64,000 nucleotides of DNA from Zychaea mexicana (taxonomy: Eukaryota; Mucoromycota; Mucoromycetes; Mucorales; Lichtheimiaceae). Positions within the stretch are counted from its first letter, which is position 1; every line of letters starts with the position of its first letter. The notes beneath the pieces were generated by a model. The model worked only from the letters and a program-made list of their open reading frames with translations. It was not told the origin of the DNA and ran no database searches. The stretch covers positions 930,001-994,000 of the forward strand of contig NW_026516664.1 in NCBI RefSeq assembly GCF_025766255.1, in the 5' to 3' direction. The position numbers and the translations under genes were made by a program. Positions 37,919-49,877 of the stretch are shown piece after piece.

Positions 37919-39387
37919 TTATTCATTATGCTGAGGGATTAGCACTGCTCTATAACGAATCTTGTTACTTTCGCTGTCCTTTATGGCTTGACTTATACCG
38001 TCAGGTGTCTGTAAAAAAGGTTTGGCTGTTTAGGGAAAAAAACTTCATCAAATAGAAAAGAAACAAACACATGTTGGATACATACCATAGGATAATCCGT
38101 AACAGCAGGCTTAATGTTATGTCGAGATGCGAATTCGAGCATAAGATCCACCATATATCGACCACCCAAAATGGCGCCCTTGAACACTCGCTGAGATTGC
38201 AAAAAACCCAAAATGTTTGAAATCTTGATAGGGTTCTCAGGGATACCGATCAAAAAGAACGATCCGTTACTGTAAATGACTTTATAATTAAAAATACATT
38301 TTTCCTTGTCTTCTGTGTAGCTTCTTGAAAAATAAGAAAGAAAGGACGGTTTCCCAATTGTATTAAACTACTTACCGATCCAACAATTCAAGATATGTAT
38401 CCCACTCAAGGTCAACACTGACTGTATCGAGGATCAGATCAAATCTAGGCGCTTTTTCAATGTATTCAGGTGTAAAGTCTTTGGATGCCATAAAGTCATG
38501 CGCACCAAACTTGAGACATTCTTCTTTTTTACCCTGCATGAAAGAAACATCAGACACATTTGTTTAGAATTAACTGCAGCGGTTCACATAACCTAATACT
38601 CGTAAGCAACACCCGGCAAAGCAGGGTTGAATAAACTTACAGGGGTGTGAGAGATAGCAGTAACGTGACATCCCCAAGCGCGGGCGAATTGTAGCGCTAG
38701 ATGGCCCAATCCTCCAATACCGACAATGGCCACACGTGCAGTAGGCGACAAATTAGCTTGCATTAATGCACTGAACACCGTCAACCCAGCACACATCAAT
38801 GGTGCAGCTTCACTAGGCTTCAAGTTCTTTGGGATCGCATACACAAATCTTTGTTGAAACTGCAAGTTAGCTATGATAGTAGTCAATCGTTCCAACAGAA
38901 AGATACATCATAAGTAATTATTATTTTTACTTGGCTTACTTGTCTTTGCAAACTACACCATGAGCGTACGCGTTGTTGTTGCCTTCGGGGAACATGACTC
39001 GGTTAGGGCACATAATATCCTGCCCCGAGTTACATTGACGACAGTTTAGGCAGCAGTCTCTCAGATACGAGTAACTATAATTGGGTATGTACCATTTAAT
39101 TGATGTGCATTTTGCTTCATGTTATATAATTATGGCACTTACCCGACATAATCACCCCTTTTGTATTTTTTGACTTTGGCACCGACATCAACAACTTCAC
39201 CAATAGGTTCGTGGCCAAGGATCGTGCCAGGCTGACTCATGTATAACACGTCTGTGTGACATAGACCACAGGCCAACAACTTGATGTACACCTCGTCCTC
39301 CTTGAGAGGGGGTGCGTCATAGGTAATTTCCTTGAATTGACCGGCTTTATCAGTTGTAGCAAAGGCTTTGATTTTGTATCCAGACAT
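37919..39387 (-). CDS. Zinc-dependent alcohol dehydrogenase (MDR, CAD-like)
   Basis: 339 residues in six minus-strand exons: 39387-39143, 39074-38940, 38848-38641, 38533-38376, 38269-38086 and 38008-37919; phases close correctly. Catalytic zinc ligands lie in ACGLCHTDV (Cys43) and [11 protein letters not shown] (His59/Glu60). The structural-zinc loop has the C-x2-C-x2-C-x7-C pattern ([16 protein letters not shown]). The nucleotide-binding turn is [18 protein letters not shown]. The WGCHVTAIS and LDTVS segments favour the cinnamyl-alcohol-dehydrogenase/ADH6 branch, normally NADP-dependent enzymes reducing aldehydes in the cytosol. Length matches the family. Shares a divergent, GC-patched promoter region with the PSMD5-like gene. 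Confidence 0.9.
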
Positions 39388-40221
39388 TATTTCGTTTATC
39401 GTGATAAAAAATGGAAAGACACCAGAGTTGCTAGATTTTTTTTTAGAAAGAGCAAGTCAATCGAGAAACAAGGGCTTTTTCTTTCACACTAAGACATGGG
39501 TCCGAGGGAGTCTGTTGACCCCAAACATTTTATTGTACCGGGGACGTCGCCTGTCGCTTGTCGTTTGTCGTTGTCTTCATCCTGCTATTAGTGTTGCCAT
39601 GATATCACAATGTGTCTGAAAATTGGCGTAAAAAAAGTCGCCTGCGGCGACCCTTGGCAAGGCGTTCTATACTTGATACTCCGTTGTGTGTAATTGAACT
39701 CAGTATCACTGTCTTTATCATCAATGTCACGTGCCTCGCTTCGCTCGGCTGAATGAGCCCCCACGCTGCGCTCCGGATATCAGTGCGACGGTAGCATATG
39801 TAGTTCTCTCTCCTGCAGCACTTTTTGCATCGTTCCTTTCGTTTTTTTCGCTACATCCCCATTGCAATAATGAGTACCAGAATCGCTCTTAATAAATTTT
39901 ATTTTGATCTTGAAGTCCACTCTTCTTTAACTAGAATCCATCACAAGTACAACAATTTATAAAGCTATGAGGATTTTGTCTCTTGTAGTAAAATACAACC
40001 ATACACCATAGTGTTGTCATGGCAACGAAAAGCGTGACAGAGAGACAGACGGCAGACAGAAGCCAAGTGATTTCAGAAGGCGATTTCATACTCCGTATAG
40101 AACGCCTAAAAAGCTGGATCTCCCGGATATGTTCGGGTTCTGTTAGAGTGCCGCTCGGCTGAACCGTGCGCGTAAGAAACCGCTTGCGCGTTTCGCTTTT
40201 AGTAACAAGGAAGTTTAAACC
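39388..40221. other. Divergent promoter region with inverted-repeat element
   Basis: Between the dehydrogenase (leftward) and the PSMD5-like gene (rightward). The 13-mer AGGCGTTCTATAC at 39660-39672 is repeated inverted at 40095-40107. CGCTCGGCTGAA recurs directly at 39742-39753 and 40152-40163. Several GC-rich palindromes stand out in AT-rich surroundings. No coding frame supported. Confidence 0.55.
39660..40107. repeat. Inverted-repeat-bounded segment (possible MITE)
   Basis: Perfect 13-bp inverted ends enclose about 420 bp without coding capacity; short GC-rich direct and inverted repeats lie in and beside it. Target-site duplications are not obvious, so a miniature transposon is only one reading; promoter-associated palindromes is another. 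Confidence 0.35.
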
Positions 40222-43200
40222 ATGCCGTCAATTACAACCCCACTCGAACGCGTTGCAAACATCATTGATCCGAATTCAACATCTACAGTTCGAGAAAAAA
40301 TAAATGCTCTCTCTTCTTTCTCACAGTCTCTTCATGGTAAAGAAGGAATATCTGTAAAAGGGTTTACCGTGTTGCATTTTCAATTGTAGACAACTGAAAA
40401 AAAAATTGGGCCCCTTTTTTTTGGTGTGGCATAGATGTCACACTTGATCAAGCACAATCGGTTTTCGCAACTGTTTCACTGGCTAATTTCTACATGTTAT
40501 TTGGTGTTGTCGAAGGAAGCGATGACGAAGAAGAATTGAATAGGGTGTTATGTGAAGTTATTCGTAAACTTTTAGATCCATTCACCTACGACATGATTGC
40601 TGGCGACGAGAACAATATGGTAAGCTCAACTACTGTACTTCGAAGCTAAAAAGAAAATAAAATATTTAAAATAGTTAATCGATTTTCGATAGATGTTCTT
40701 AATACAAGGTCTGAATCACTTTTCGCCGGATATACGATATTTATCATTGCTGCAAGTGGAAAGATGCTTAAATTCGACGGATCAGACGATCGATCAAGTA
40801 GTATGTGTTTGTTTCAGCATTTCTGACACATATATAGTTTTCTATCATGTTTTGCTATATAGTATGTTAACATCTCCTCGACTCCATTGATACTTGATAC
40901 ACATGTAGGCCCGATCAAATGTGTTTACCTTTGTGTTGGCAACTATTGCATTCCAACAGACACAAACAGCGAACAAAGCCGTGGATATTGCTGCCAAGGT
41001 CAGTCGGTATCCTCAGACCCAATCCAAATCAATGGACGATATCCAACTATTAACTATTATATCGGCTATAGATCTCTTGCAAAGCACCTGACGTTCTTTT
41101 TACCCAAAATGCAGCTATTCTTCGAAATTTATTGGGGACGTAGGTGTTTTACGTATATCTTACTGGTTTTCCGTTGATATATTTATTGCGAAACGAAAGA
41201 GTCAAATAACACATGCATACTACATTTAGAAACGAGACAGTACGTTTCCGAGTGTATGAGCTGATTGTCAGGGTCGCGGGATCATCCAGTCGAGCGTTTG
41301 AAATAGGGGAAGCATCGGGCATGTTCAACGGAATTATCAATGAAGTCCAGTCAACGGATACGTTAGTAGCTTTGAACGCCATTGAGATCTTGCGACAGGT
41401 ATTTAAATATATTGGGCAATAAGAGAGAAGAGGGCAGGTTGAAAATTATTACCTCAGCTCTCGTCCTTGAATATTATGAGTCGATTACTTAGGAATGCAA
41501 AACGCTTCTCTTTTATTATATGCACATGTTAGATTGCAGATACGCCCGCTGGGTTGGCCTTTTTGGAAAAATCAAATTTGTTAGGACATCTGTCGTCCTC
41601 TTTGGATATAGGAGACGATAATGATACCGCAGTGATCTTGACCAAGTCTGCCACTATCCTATTCTTTTCACAACTTGCACATAACCAGGTAATTATATTT
41701 GGGGACGGTTAGTAACAAACAGAGCGATCCTTTTAATGTATGTGTCATATATGGAGAGCATATCAATAATCTTGGACTGTAAAATATAAGGAGAATTAAC
41801 AACCTTTATACTCTCTTCGTAAAAAATTAATAAGGAAATTCAATTCGAACCGATCGAGCGCAAATATAAGTACCTGGATAAATTGCAGCGACGCTTGGAT
41901 GATGACGATACAAATAAGGAAATATTGGTAAGAATGGCGATGCTGGTTGGCTTAGATAGGGGATGAAAACAATCACGAAAAAGAACTGCTGTTGTATACA
42001 AACTACACTATCTGAAAGATTGTAGTAGCAGATAGCAGTAGATTCGCACCAAGATATAGTAAATGCCGAACGAGAAGAATTCATTTTTTTTTGCATAATG
42101 CGTGTCATTGTTGTAGACAGCAGTGATTGGATCGATTGGTCTGGTCGGTTCGACTGCACAAGGCCTAGGTTTGCTCCAGAATACGTCATCCTTATTGAAC
42201 AAATTCATGGGATTATTCCAAACAACTGCAGGTGATTTGAAGGTTGAGTTTCTTCACAGTTTATCCAAGCTTATTAGCGTCAGGTTAGTGACTTAAAGAC
42301 AGCAGCGGCAGGACGCATTACCACAGTGAAGAATAATGATAGCATGGAACCAAGTGGAGTGTTTTATCATTATCAGTTGTAATGTAACTGACCGAGAACA
42401 TTTATTATGTGTTCCATCAAAAAGAGGGGACCCTGCAGCAGAGCATATGACGCGTCAAGTCTATGAAGCAATGGATGGTAATACAAAATATACATGCGCA
42501 TAGTAATAACGTGATCTAAAGATTCTATGTTGGGGGAGTGGGATAACTTGATGGAAAAGTCTAAATATTAAGAGTGCCGAGGACTGTTGCTTTAGGGAGA
42601 CCGACGACACTGGATAATTTGGTCCAGACAGCAAAACAGCCCGTGGATGACATTCGCGTGGCAGCGTTTACCTGCATAAACTCCATTGCTTCACACATTT
42701 GGGGTCGCCAGGTAAAACTAATAATCCGTAGATGAAGATAGATAATAATAGCTCTTTTTCAAGGAGAGAGTTGTGAGGTGTATACAGTAGAATGCAAAAG
42801 TTGCTTATTGAGCGGCTATGGAAATAAGGGGCGGATGTCTTTTTCTTGAAAGGGCACAACAATAAGTATTCGGTTTTCCGGATATACTGATTAACCGCAT
42901 ACCTTACCTAGGAAATGGTACGAAATGAGCATATTCTAGGCTACTTAGTGGACCGTACAGCTGAACATACCGTGGAGGGCCAGGTATTTTTCCTTCTTTC
43001 ATTGTTATTATTTTGAAACAAACAAAAAAGAACCCAGTTTTTGGACTGATAAACAATAATAATAATAACAACAATAATAACTGTTCCTTGATCACTAAAC
43101 ATTATGACCATATTTAGAGATGGAAGTTTACTATTTGCGAGACATTGATAAGTGCGGACGACGCACAGCAAACGCTAGGTGACCATTATCACATATTGCG

Positions 43201-43267
43201 CAATTATGTCCGACAAGGCTTGTATTACCGACCGACAGAGCCAGCTGCTGCATTGGAAAGTGCCTAA
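40222..43267 (+). CDS. 26S proteasome assembly chaperone, PSMD5/Hsm3-like
   Basis: 513 residues in 13 exons: 40222-40336, 40435-40619, 40693-40800, 40909-40998, 41072-41139, 41230-41398, 41533-41688, 41835-41927, 42117-42283, 42425-42477, 42596-42711, 42912-42983 and 43118-43267. All phases agree; length is close to animal PSMD5 (about 504). Helical HEAT/ARM-like repeats run throughout, for example ADTPAGLAFLEKSNLLGHLS, GSIGLVGSTAQGLGLLQ and VDDIRVAAFTCINSIASHIW; the end LGDHYHILRNYVRQGLYYRP fits the conserved PSMD5 C-terminus. Family role: binds the Rpt1 ATPase side of the base during proteasome assembly. A seeming frameshift near 41075 disappears if 40999-41071 is an intron with a GTCAGT donor. 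Exceptionally intron-dense for this window. Confidence 0.82.
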
Positions 43268-43713
43268 TAGCGAGAACAGAAGAAGAATCACGGGTGCCAC
43301 AACAACCATTTTATATTCACACATCGCATCAAGAGACCTTGTACATATACAAGGGAAAGCGTGCAAAAGAATAAAAGAGAAAAATAACGAAAAGAAACAA
43401 AAGGAGGTGGGGCGGGGGTGGGGGTCGGGGGACAAGGGAGCACGTACACAGGAGAAGGAGGATAAAGGACGCAATGCTGCGTATATGGTTCTTGCATGCT
43501 TTTTCTTTTTGTCGGAACCTTGTGTCCTGCATATTAAGTAAGAAAGAGCTTCCCTTCTTTCAACAGACAGAGCACACCACGCTTAAGTTAGCGTTATTGC
43601 ACCCACACACCTTGGGCCTTTTTTTATCCTCCTTCCTTTTCTTTCTATATATTTCCCTTCTCTTTAAACCTTTTTTTCCAATCCATACCAAAATAGTACA
43701 TATCATACATACA
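43268..43713. other. Intergenic, upstream of kinase gene
   Basis: PSMD5 3' flank, then a G-rich patch near 43405-43435 and a pyrimidine-rich stretch before the kinase start. No gene supported. Confidence 0.5.
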
Positions 43714-45243
43714 ATGCCATGTCCATATCCTCCTCCAAGTCCAGCCACCACCACCTCATTATCGTCTTCTTTTAAAGTAATCCAGCATTACGAAGAAGAA
43801 GAGAAGGTTGATTATGATGCTAAACAGCAACACCGGCAACATATTCCGCGTTCATTCCTTCTATGGCGGCACTCGCATCATCGTCAACATTCCTCTTTAC
43901 GAAAAACACTTGGCAGTATATTCCTGCGCCGTTATCATCACTGCCAACAGCATTCCACCTGCGAAAAATCCAAAGTTATCTCGCCCCCAACAACGCCATC
44001 GTCTACTCCCTCATACCAAAAGCAAAAGTACGATTACTGTAGCAGCCAGAACAAAAAAGCCAAAGCCAGCTACAGTAGTAGTAGTAGTAGTAGTAGCAAC
44101 AACATCAACAACAACAGTAATGAAAACCAGCAGGAAAAGAGCTGCTACAATAGTAAAGATGACAGCGACCAATACACGGATGTAAGCAAGTCAATTGGTG
44201 TTGGGTCCTATGCGGATGTCCGTCTCGTACAATCCAAAAGCACACTACAATTGCTTGCCATCAAAACATTTCGAAAGCGGCCAAAAGGCGTTCCCGAGCG
44301 CAAATACATGAAACAAATCGCTGCAGAGTATTGCATTGCATCATCTTTGGACCATCCCAACATTGTCAGAACATTTGACTTGGGAAAGGATCCTGATACA
44401 GGTCGCTACTTTACTGTCATGGAATATGTAAGCAGTCTAATATCTGCTGCAGAAACACGCGCAGAACATCTTGTTTATGCTGATCAAAACGATGGATAAT
44501 AGTGTGCAGACGGCGACCTTTGTACAGCAATCACCGTTGGCAAGTTACGATCAATGGACGAGCTTCACTGCTACTTTAAACAGCTCTTGCAAGGACTAGA
44601 ATATTTGCACGATATAATGGGAATCGCGCATCGCGACATCAAGCCCGAGAACCTGCTTTTACATGGCCACATACTCAAGATTACAGACTTTGGGGTAGCC
44701 GATGTTATGCGGGACGCTTGGCAGACACAAAAGCGACATAGCTACGATTTGTGTGGCACAACTAGCTACGTTGCTCCAGAGCTCTACACACAGAAAGAAT
44801 ACAGAGGTGACAAGGCTGACATGTGGTCTGCTGGCATTGTTTATTATGTCATGCGCCGAGGCGAAATGCTGTTTGCTAGCGCTAAACTCTGCGACAGTTA
44901 TTATCGCTCGTACTTGCGCTACCATCCCCATCGCCAGTATTCCCTCTTTAACAATAACAAGCTCTTTAAACCTGAAGCACGCGACATGATGTATCGACTC
45001 TTGGACCCGGATCCTTCCAGACGTTATTCAGCACAGCAATTGCTACGGCTGCCCTGGATTGCTAGTATTCCAATGTGTTGTCAAAATTATATATATCATG
45101 AACACACTAGTACTCGTCTTTCTGCTGCTGCTACACCAATAGGAGTAACCACGAATCCCACTCGGCAGCAGCTGCGCCGTGTAATGCCCATCATCCAGCA
45201 ACAACCGCCATCATCAAAAAGTGCTACTAAAGCCTGTCAATAG
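43714..45243 (+). CDS. Ser/Thr protein kinase, HAL/NPR1-type
   Basis: 484 residues, exons 43714-44427 and 44503-45243 (intron phase 0). About 150 N-terminal residues are His/Ser/Gln-rich and disordered. The kinase domain follows: glycine loop IGVGSYADVR at 161-170, Lys184 in LAIKTF, catalytic HRDIKPEN with Asp283, TDFG with Asp300, and VAPELY as the APE motif. FRKRPKGVPERKYMKQIAAE, EYCIASSLDHPNIVRTFDL and PSRRYSAQQLL are features of the fungal HAL4/NPR1/HRK1 group, which regulate nutrient permeases and ion transporters at the plasma membrane. All catalytic residues are present, so it should be active. ATG 43714 was chosen over upstream in-frame codons because the preceding frame is pyrimidine-rich leader sequence. 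AATAAA at 45248-45253. Confidence 0.9.
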
Positions 45244-48200
45244 CATCAATAAAGTTGTTATACTGTACAAAGTGCCATGTATTACATATATAGACACTCA
45301 CAAACAAACAAACAAACAAACACATCTTTTGCATGTGCTCCAAACATAAGACGCATATGTAATGTAGTTCGGTTATTCTTATTCATCAGTGTATACTTAG
45401 TCGTTACAGAAGAAATGATTCAATCGCGCGCGTACCTTGTCTAAAAACCATTTGTTATAGAAAGCGCTTTTGTAGAACGATACACTATCATAGGATGAAT
45501 GTGCTTTTCCCAGGTGTGCATGACTGTACGTAACTATCTTGCATTTTTACCAAATACGAGTATTTTATACAAATAGGGACTAGTGCTTTTTTTTATCATG
45601 CCTCCGCACATTTGACACGCCACTCACCCTCAGCTCGATGGAGAATAAATCCTACTGCTGCTGACGTACATGTGCATAATATACTTTCCGGAGCTATAAC
45701 TCTCTAATTAAGATCTATGTAGATGCCTCCATGCATATGTCCGTCATCGCTTTGTAAGTGGAACCATCTCAGTAGATTTGGTGGAGCATATTATTATTTT
45801 GTAGGGCTAAAACGGAAAAAAGCATGGCTGTTGTTATATACCTGACTGTATATTCGAGAGAAGGGGTTTGATTTTTTTGGAAACTCTACAGTACTACTCC
45901 TTTCCTCATCTTCTTTATTATTAAAATCTCTGAAAATCCAGAAAAGGAACCTCCGCTCTTTCCATATGATTCCACCCGCACACGGAGAGAGAGAGAGAGA
46001 AAGCAAGTACTTACGCAAAGCATTCCCCAAATTCATGAGGGACCTCGGCCGCACTTTTGACCCGTGGGCACGGGGAATTTGAAAATGAAGCAGGACTTAC
46101 GCCCGGAGGCTGCCTGAGTAAAAAAACAGCCGTTCGCGTTAAACGATGCAACATCCGAAGATGGGTCGAGACAGAGGCTACTAGGAACTGCGAGAGAAAA
46201 GCAAAGGGGGAGGAGAAGGGGATAAACTATATTAAGAACGCAATAGACGCTTTTAATGACTTCCTGGGTCAGAGCAAGGGGAGGAGGGGAGGGGGGTATA
46301 AAATATATAAAGAACGCAAAGAAGAAGATGAGGCTTTTAAGGACTTCCTCAGGTCCAAGTCAAAGCAAAAAGCACACGCCACCGTCCAGATGGATGGATA
46401 GATCTTGACCACTGCCGATAGACTACTTGACAGGTCGGCTTCTAGGAGCGGGATGACAGTGGAGCATCAATCTTGACTAGCATGGAGGTGTCTGTGCACT
46501 ATCGCCATTCCGAGAAACAAAAGAGATGAACAGTTAATGGGAAACTGTTAAACCACACACATACAAGATTCTATCGTGCTATGCTTACCCATACTTCTAC
46601 GATGAGACACAGGAGAGCCGAGCACACAGCCAGAGCATGGCAGAGAATCACAGCCAAGACAGAAACACTTCTTCTAGCTGGAAAAAGAAAAGATTATTAG
46701 AGGGCTGCACCCACTGTGCTATCTTTATTTTTGACACGGCATTACCATCCTCCTCCATCCCAAGCTGACTTACATTTGTTTTGTCGTTTCACAGCAAAGT
46801 TATAGACAGAGAGAGATGGGGTCTAAGCCAATCCAAGTCCAAACAGATCACCGCAGAGCCATCCTCTAATAGAAAAAAGAAGACATCTATGAGCAGCTGC
46901 ATACACTTTTTGATATGTCACGGCAGACATCTTCCTGGTTTGTAAAACCCGCAAAGACAAACACAAGCACAGCTATACTTACGATTATGACATCCTTGAG
47001 TTGGAGGAAGAGAGCCTTGAGTTAGAGAGATGAAAAGCAAGAAGGGCACGACCAATTCTGTAAAAGAATAAGAGAAGAAAGGGAGGAGAGAAAGAAAACT
47101 TTTTTGAGAGACTGCTATACTGCACACGTCATGGTCAGGAACCCTTTCCCGTCACGCTGCTGCGCACACTACACACCCTTGGCACGTCATCTACAGCACC
47201 CAGGCCATCCTACTCACCTACCAATGTTCACGTCCCCTGTTTTTGCTTATACTTACTATCTGTTACTTGTCCGCCGGACACGATGAACCCAACCAGCATA
47301 AAGCGGAACCGGAAGTAGAAAGAAAGGAAGAAAGATCATGAGCAGGCTGTTCTTAATATGCAACTATTCTTGACACGTCATGGCATCAGCACCTCCAACA
47401 GACACTCGACTTCTCTCCAGCTCATGCTCACATTTCATTCCCTACCGTACTTACAGTTGTTGCTTGTGCTTATGGGTGGTATGCAAACACTAAGCCGAAA
47501 CAACCGTATCATAAAGTCAGAATTCCTTCTGTAGTAGCAGAGAAGAAAGGAGGATAACATTAGCGGCTGTATGCTGTACACACACTTCTTTGGACACGTC
47601 AAAATTCAGATCTTCTTTCGTATATCACATCCACATGCAAAACCTCAAAGTACACGTCACTCTTTCCATAGTGTACTTACACTTGCATTTGTGCTTTGAG
47701 TGAGCCAACGTGAAGGGGAGAAGGACCAGGTTAAGACGAGAAGAAGGTCTGTGTCAAAAAAGAAAGAAAGTGAGATAAACGGATCATAACTGTATACTCA
47801 CAACCGGTTGCATACACTCTTCTCACTCACCACCATAAACATACACTCTCCGATCCTCTAATCCGTTCCAATGACAATCATATTGAAAAGCTTTGGTTTA
47901 GAAAAGTTGACGAAGAGGAAGAAGAGTGGCATGATTGCTGTGGCCGCGCGGTTATATAGTAATGATGAACACACATGCTACGCGGCATTTGAGCCAGTTC
48001 ATTCTATTTAATCAGATTGCTCTCTCATGGTTATGACGCGCCGAGGTGTGTGGCTCCTCCAGGTCAGAAACTTTGCTTTACAGTGAATGTATGTCATTGT
48101 GAGTAGACGGGTATCGCATTGAGGAAAGACTCAAAGGATAACCGTCATTAACACGATATGAAGCTCACTTCAAATCCTTCATCATCTGAGAAGTGTCATC

Positions 48201-48440
48201 GTTTAAAACACGCTGGATACAAGTATCAATACAAATATCAACGTATTCACTACACTATGTATACAGTACAGGAGTATCCAAAATCTCATGAAACATGACG
48301 ATCCAGCGCTTGCCAATGTTCTATTTAGTGGAAAATCATGGTTTTTGGTGTTGACTTTCGCTAGGTATCCAACATTGTATCCTCTCTTCTACTTTGCATT
48401 TTTTTACTATTAAGCGGTAGTACTCACAGTAAAGTTTTTG
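45244..48440. other. Non-coding or cryptic region with repeated modules
   Basis: No gene recognised on the plus strand. From about 46000 to 47830 the minus strand shows repeated GTAAGT donors and pyrimidine-rich acceptors in a modular array (described separately). A partly duplicated ~70-bp unit with TATA-like A/T runs lies at about 46220-46370; it gives the plus-strand frame DAFNDFL / EAFKDFL. The edges (45244-45800, 47900-48440) look like plain AT-rich intergenic DNA. Confidence 0.4.
46490..47820 (-). ncRNA. Tandem exon/intron-like module array, function unknown
   Basis: Read on the minus strand, GTAAGT/C or GTGAGT donors occur near 47797, 47675, 47450, 47253, 46981, 46772 and 46587, each followed by a CT-rich tract and AG (near 47748, 47529, 47058, 46869, 46678, 46512; one acceptor near 47310 is unclear). 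Intron-like parts share a core resembling CCATGACGTGTCAA (plus-strand positions about 46733, 46912, 47124, 47371, 47592), with an AGC-C-rich block between it and the acceptor. The exon-like parts, about 70-90 nt, do not join into one frame that I can find. This could be a spliced non-coding RNA, a small-RNA host gene, or a decayed gene with duplicated exons. Confidence 0.3.
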
Positions 48441-48459
48441 ATAGTAGGTCCTTCCTATG

Positions 48460-49437
48460 ATACCAAATGCATCGCGCTCGCAAATTGTACAGCAGTGCCT
48501 AAATCGTTCATCAATTTGCCCCAGTGTCACCGTCCACCGCCTTGGAAACCAATATGCGCGTCCAACAGGCTGCCAACACCAATGACGCAAACGAGCTTCC
48601 CCAGTTTGCGCAATATTTGATTTGCATTGGTGATGGTGCTGAGCTGTTGGTGCCAACCACTGATGACAGAGTTCGGCTTCCAGATCGAATGCCCATGCCA
48701 TATTACAACACGTACGAGCTCATAGAAGCCATTTACGGCAACCTCAACTACCACACGTGGATCGTCAATACCTCATCAGTCGCTCCATCTTGACTCCAAA
48801 GAATGTCGACGTTACAGCAATCAACGATTTGATACTCGACCATTTCCCTGGTGCTGTACACGAATTCCAGAGCGCTGCTACAGTGGATGATCCACAAGAT
48901 CAAATGACATACCCACCAGAGCTGCTCAATTCCATGAATCCATCCGACCTCCCACCGCATTTGCTAAAACTCAAAGTCGGTTGCCCAATCATGCTTTTGA
49001 GAAACTTGCACACCCAAAGTGGTCTCTGCAATGGGACACGGCTGATCGTACGCTCTTTCCAGCGATATGTACTTGAAGCTGAAATAGCCACTGGACCTCA
49101 TGCCGGCAACATTGTCCTGATCCCCCGCATAACACTCACACCATCGCAAACACGCTCTCCTATTCAATTCAAACGCACGCAATTCCCTGTCCGCCCGGCA
49201 TTTGCCATGACCATCCACAAAGCACAAGGTCAATCTCTCGAGCATGTCGGCATCCGTCTTTGCGAGCCTGTCTTTGCCCACGGTCAATTGTATGTTGCAC
49301 TCTCCCGCGCTACCAACCCTAACAATATCCGTGTTGCCATCGACATTGAGCGTGTCACCGACCCCGCCACAGCTTCCACCACCAACATCGTCTACCGTGA
49401 GGTGCTTTTAAACCCTCCTACACCGCCACAACCGCAA
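48460..49437 (+). pseudogene. Helitron/Pif1-type helicase remnant
   Basis: C-terminal part of a Pif1-family helicase of the kind carried by Helitron transposons, in at least three frames. Pieces in order: RSQIVQQCLNRSSICPSVTV (about 48476), ALETNMRVQQAANTNDANEL (about 48540), then the long frame 48757-49437 with RQYLISRSILTPKNVDV, NDLILDHFPG, LKVGCPIMLLRNL, GLCNGTRLIV, FAMTIHKAQGQSLEHVGI and GQLYVALSRATNP. These are the helicase motifs IV-VI and the MLLRNL/GLCNGTR block. Frameshifts near 48530 and 48757, no Walker A segment and no Rep/HUH endonuclease nearby mean it is a dead fragment. A CA repeat at about 49445-49468 follows the conserved part. Confidence 0.8.
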
Positions 49438-49877
49438 CCGCAATCACACACACACACACACACACACAACCAACTGTTACCGACGAGTAAATCTTTACGC
49501 TGCTCTACCGATCCTCACTACTACCACCATCATCACAATATAGATTTCTTTTTTCTTCTGTTATTTCCATTATTATTTCTTTCTATTCCGCTGTCAAGCA
49601 TCATCTGTCGCCCTGTTTTTTGATTCTAAAATACAATATAACTAGGTAGGGGTTCGGGTTTAGAGCGGATGTTGGGAGACGCAAATATGATCATCAATGT
49701 CATATTAGCAAAAGCATCTCCAGACCGTAACAAAAAATAGGGTTTCGGTCTTTGCTTTAGTAAGTAGAGCGAGCTTGGTTGAACGTGTAACCATCGCATC
49801 TTTCCTGATGTCCAAAGTTTTCTATCTCAACAAAATGTCCAAGACCCATTTCAAGAGCAAGAGAATTCCACCTTTGA

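Noticed and set aside
40909..41160. Frameshift mutation inactivating the PSMD5-like gene
   Set aside because: An intron at 40999-41071 restores a perfect frame, and all other exons are intact.
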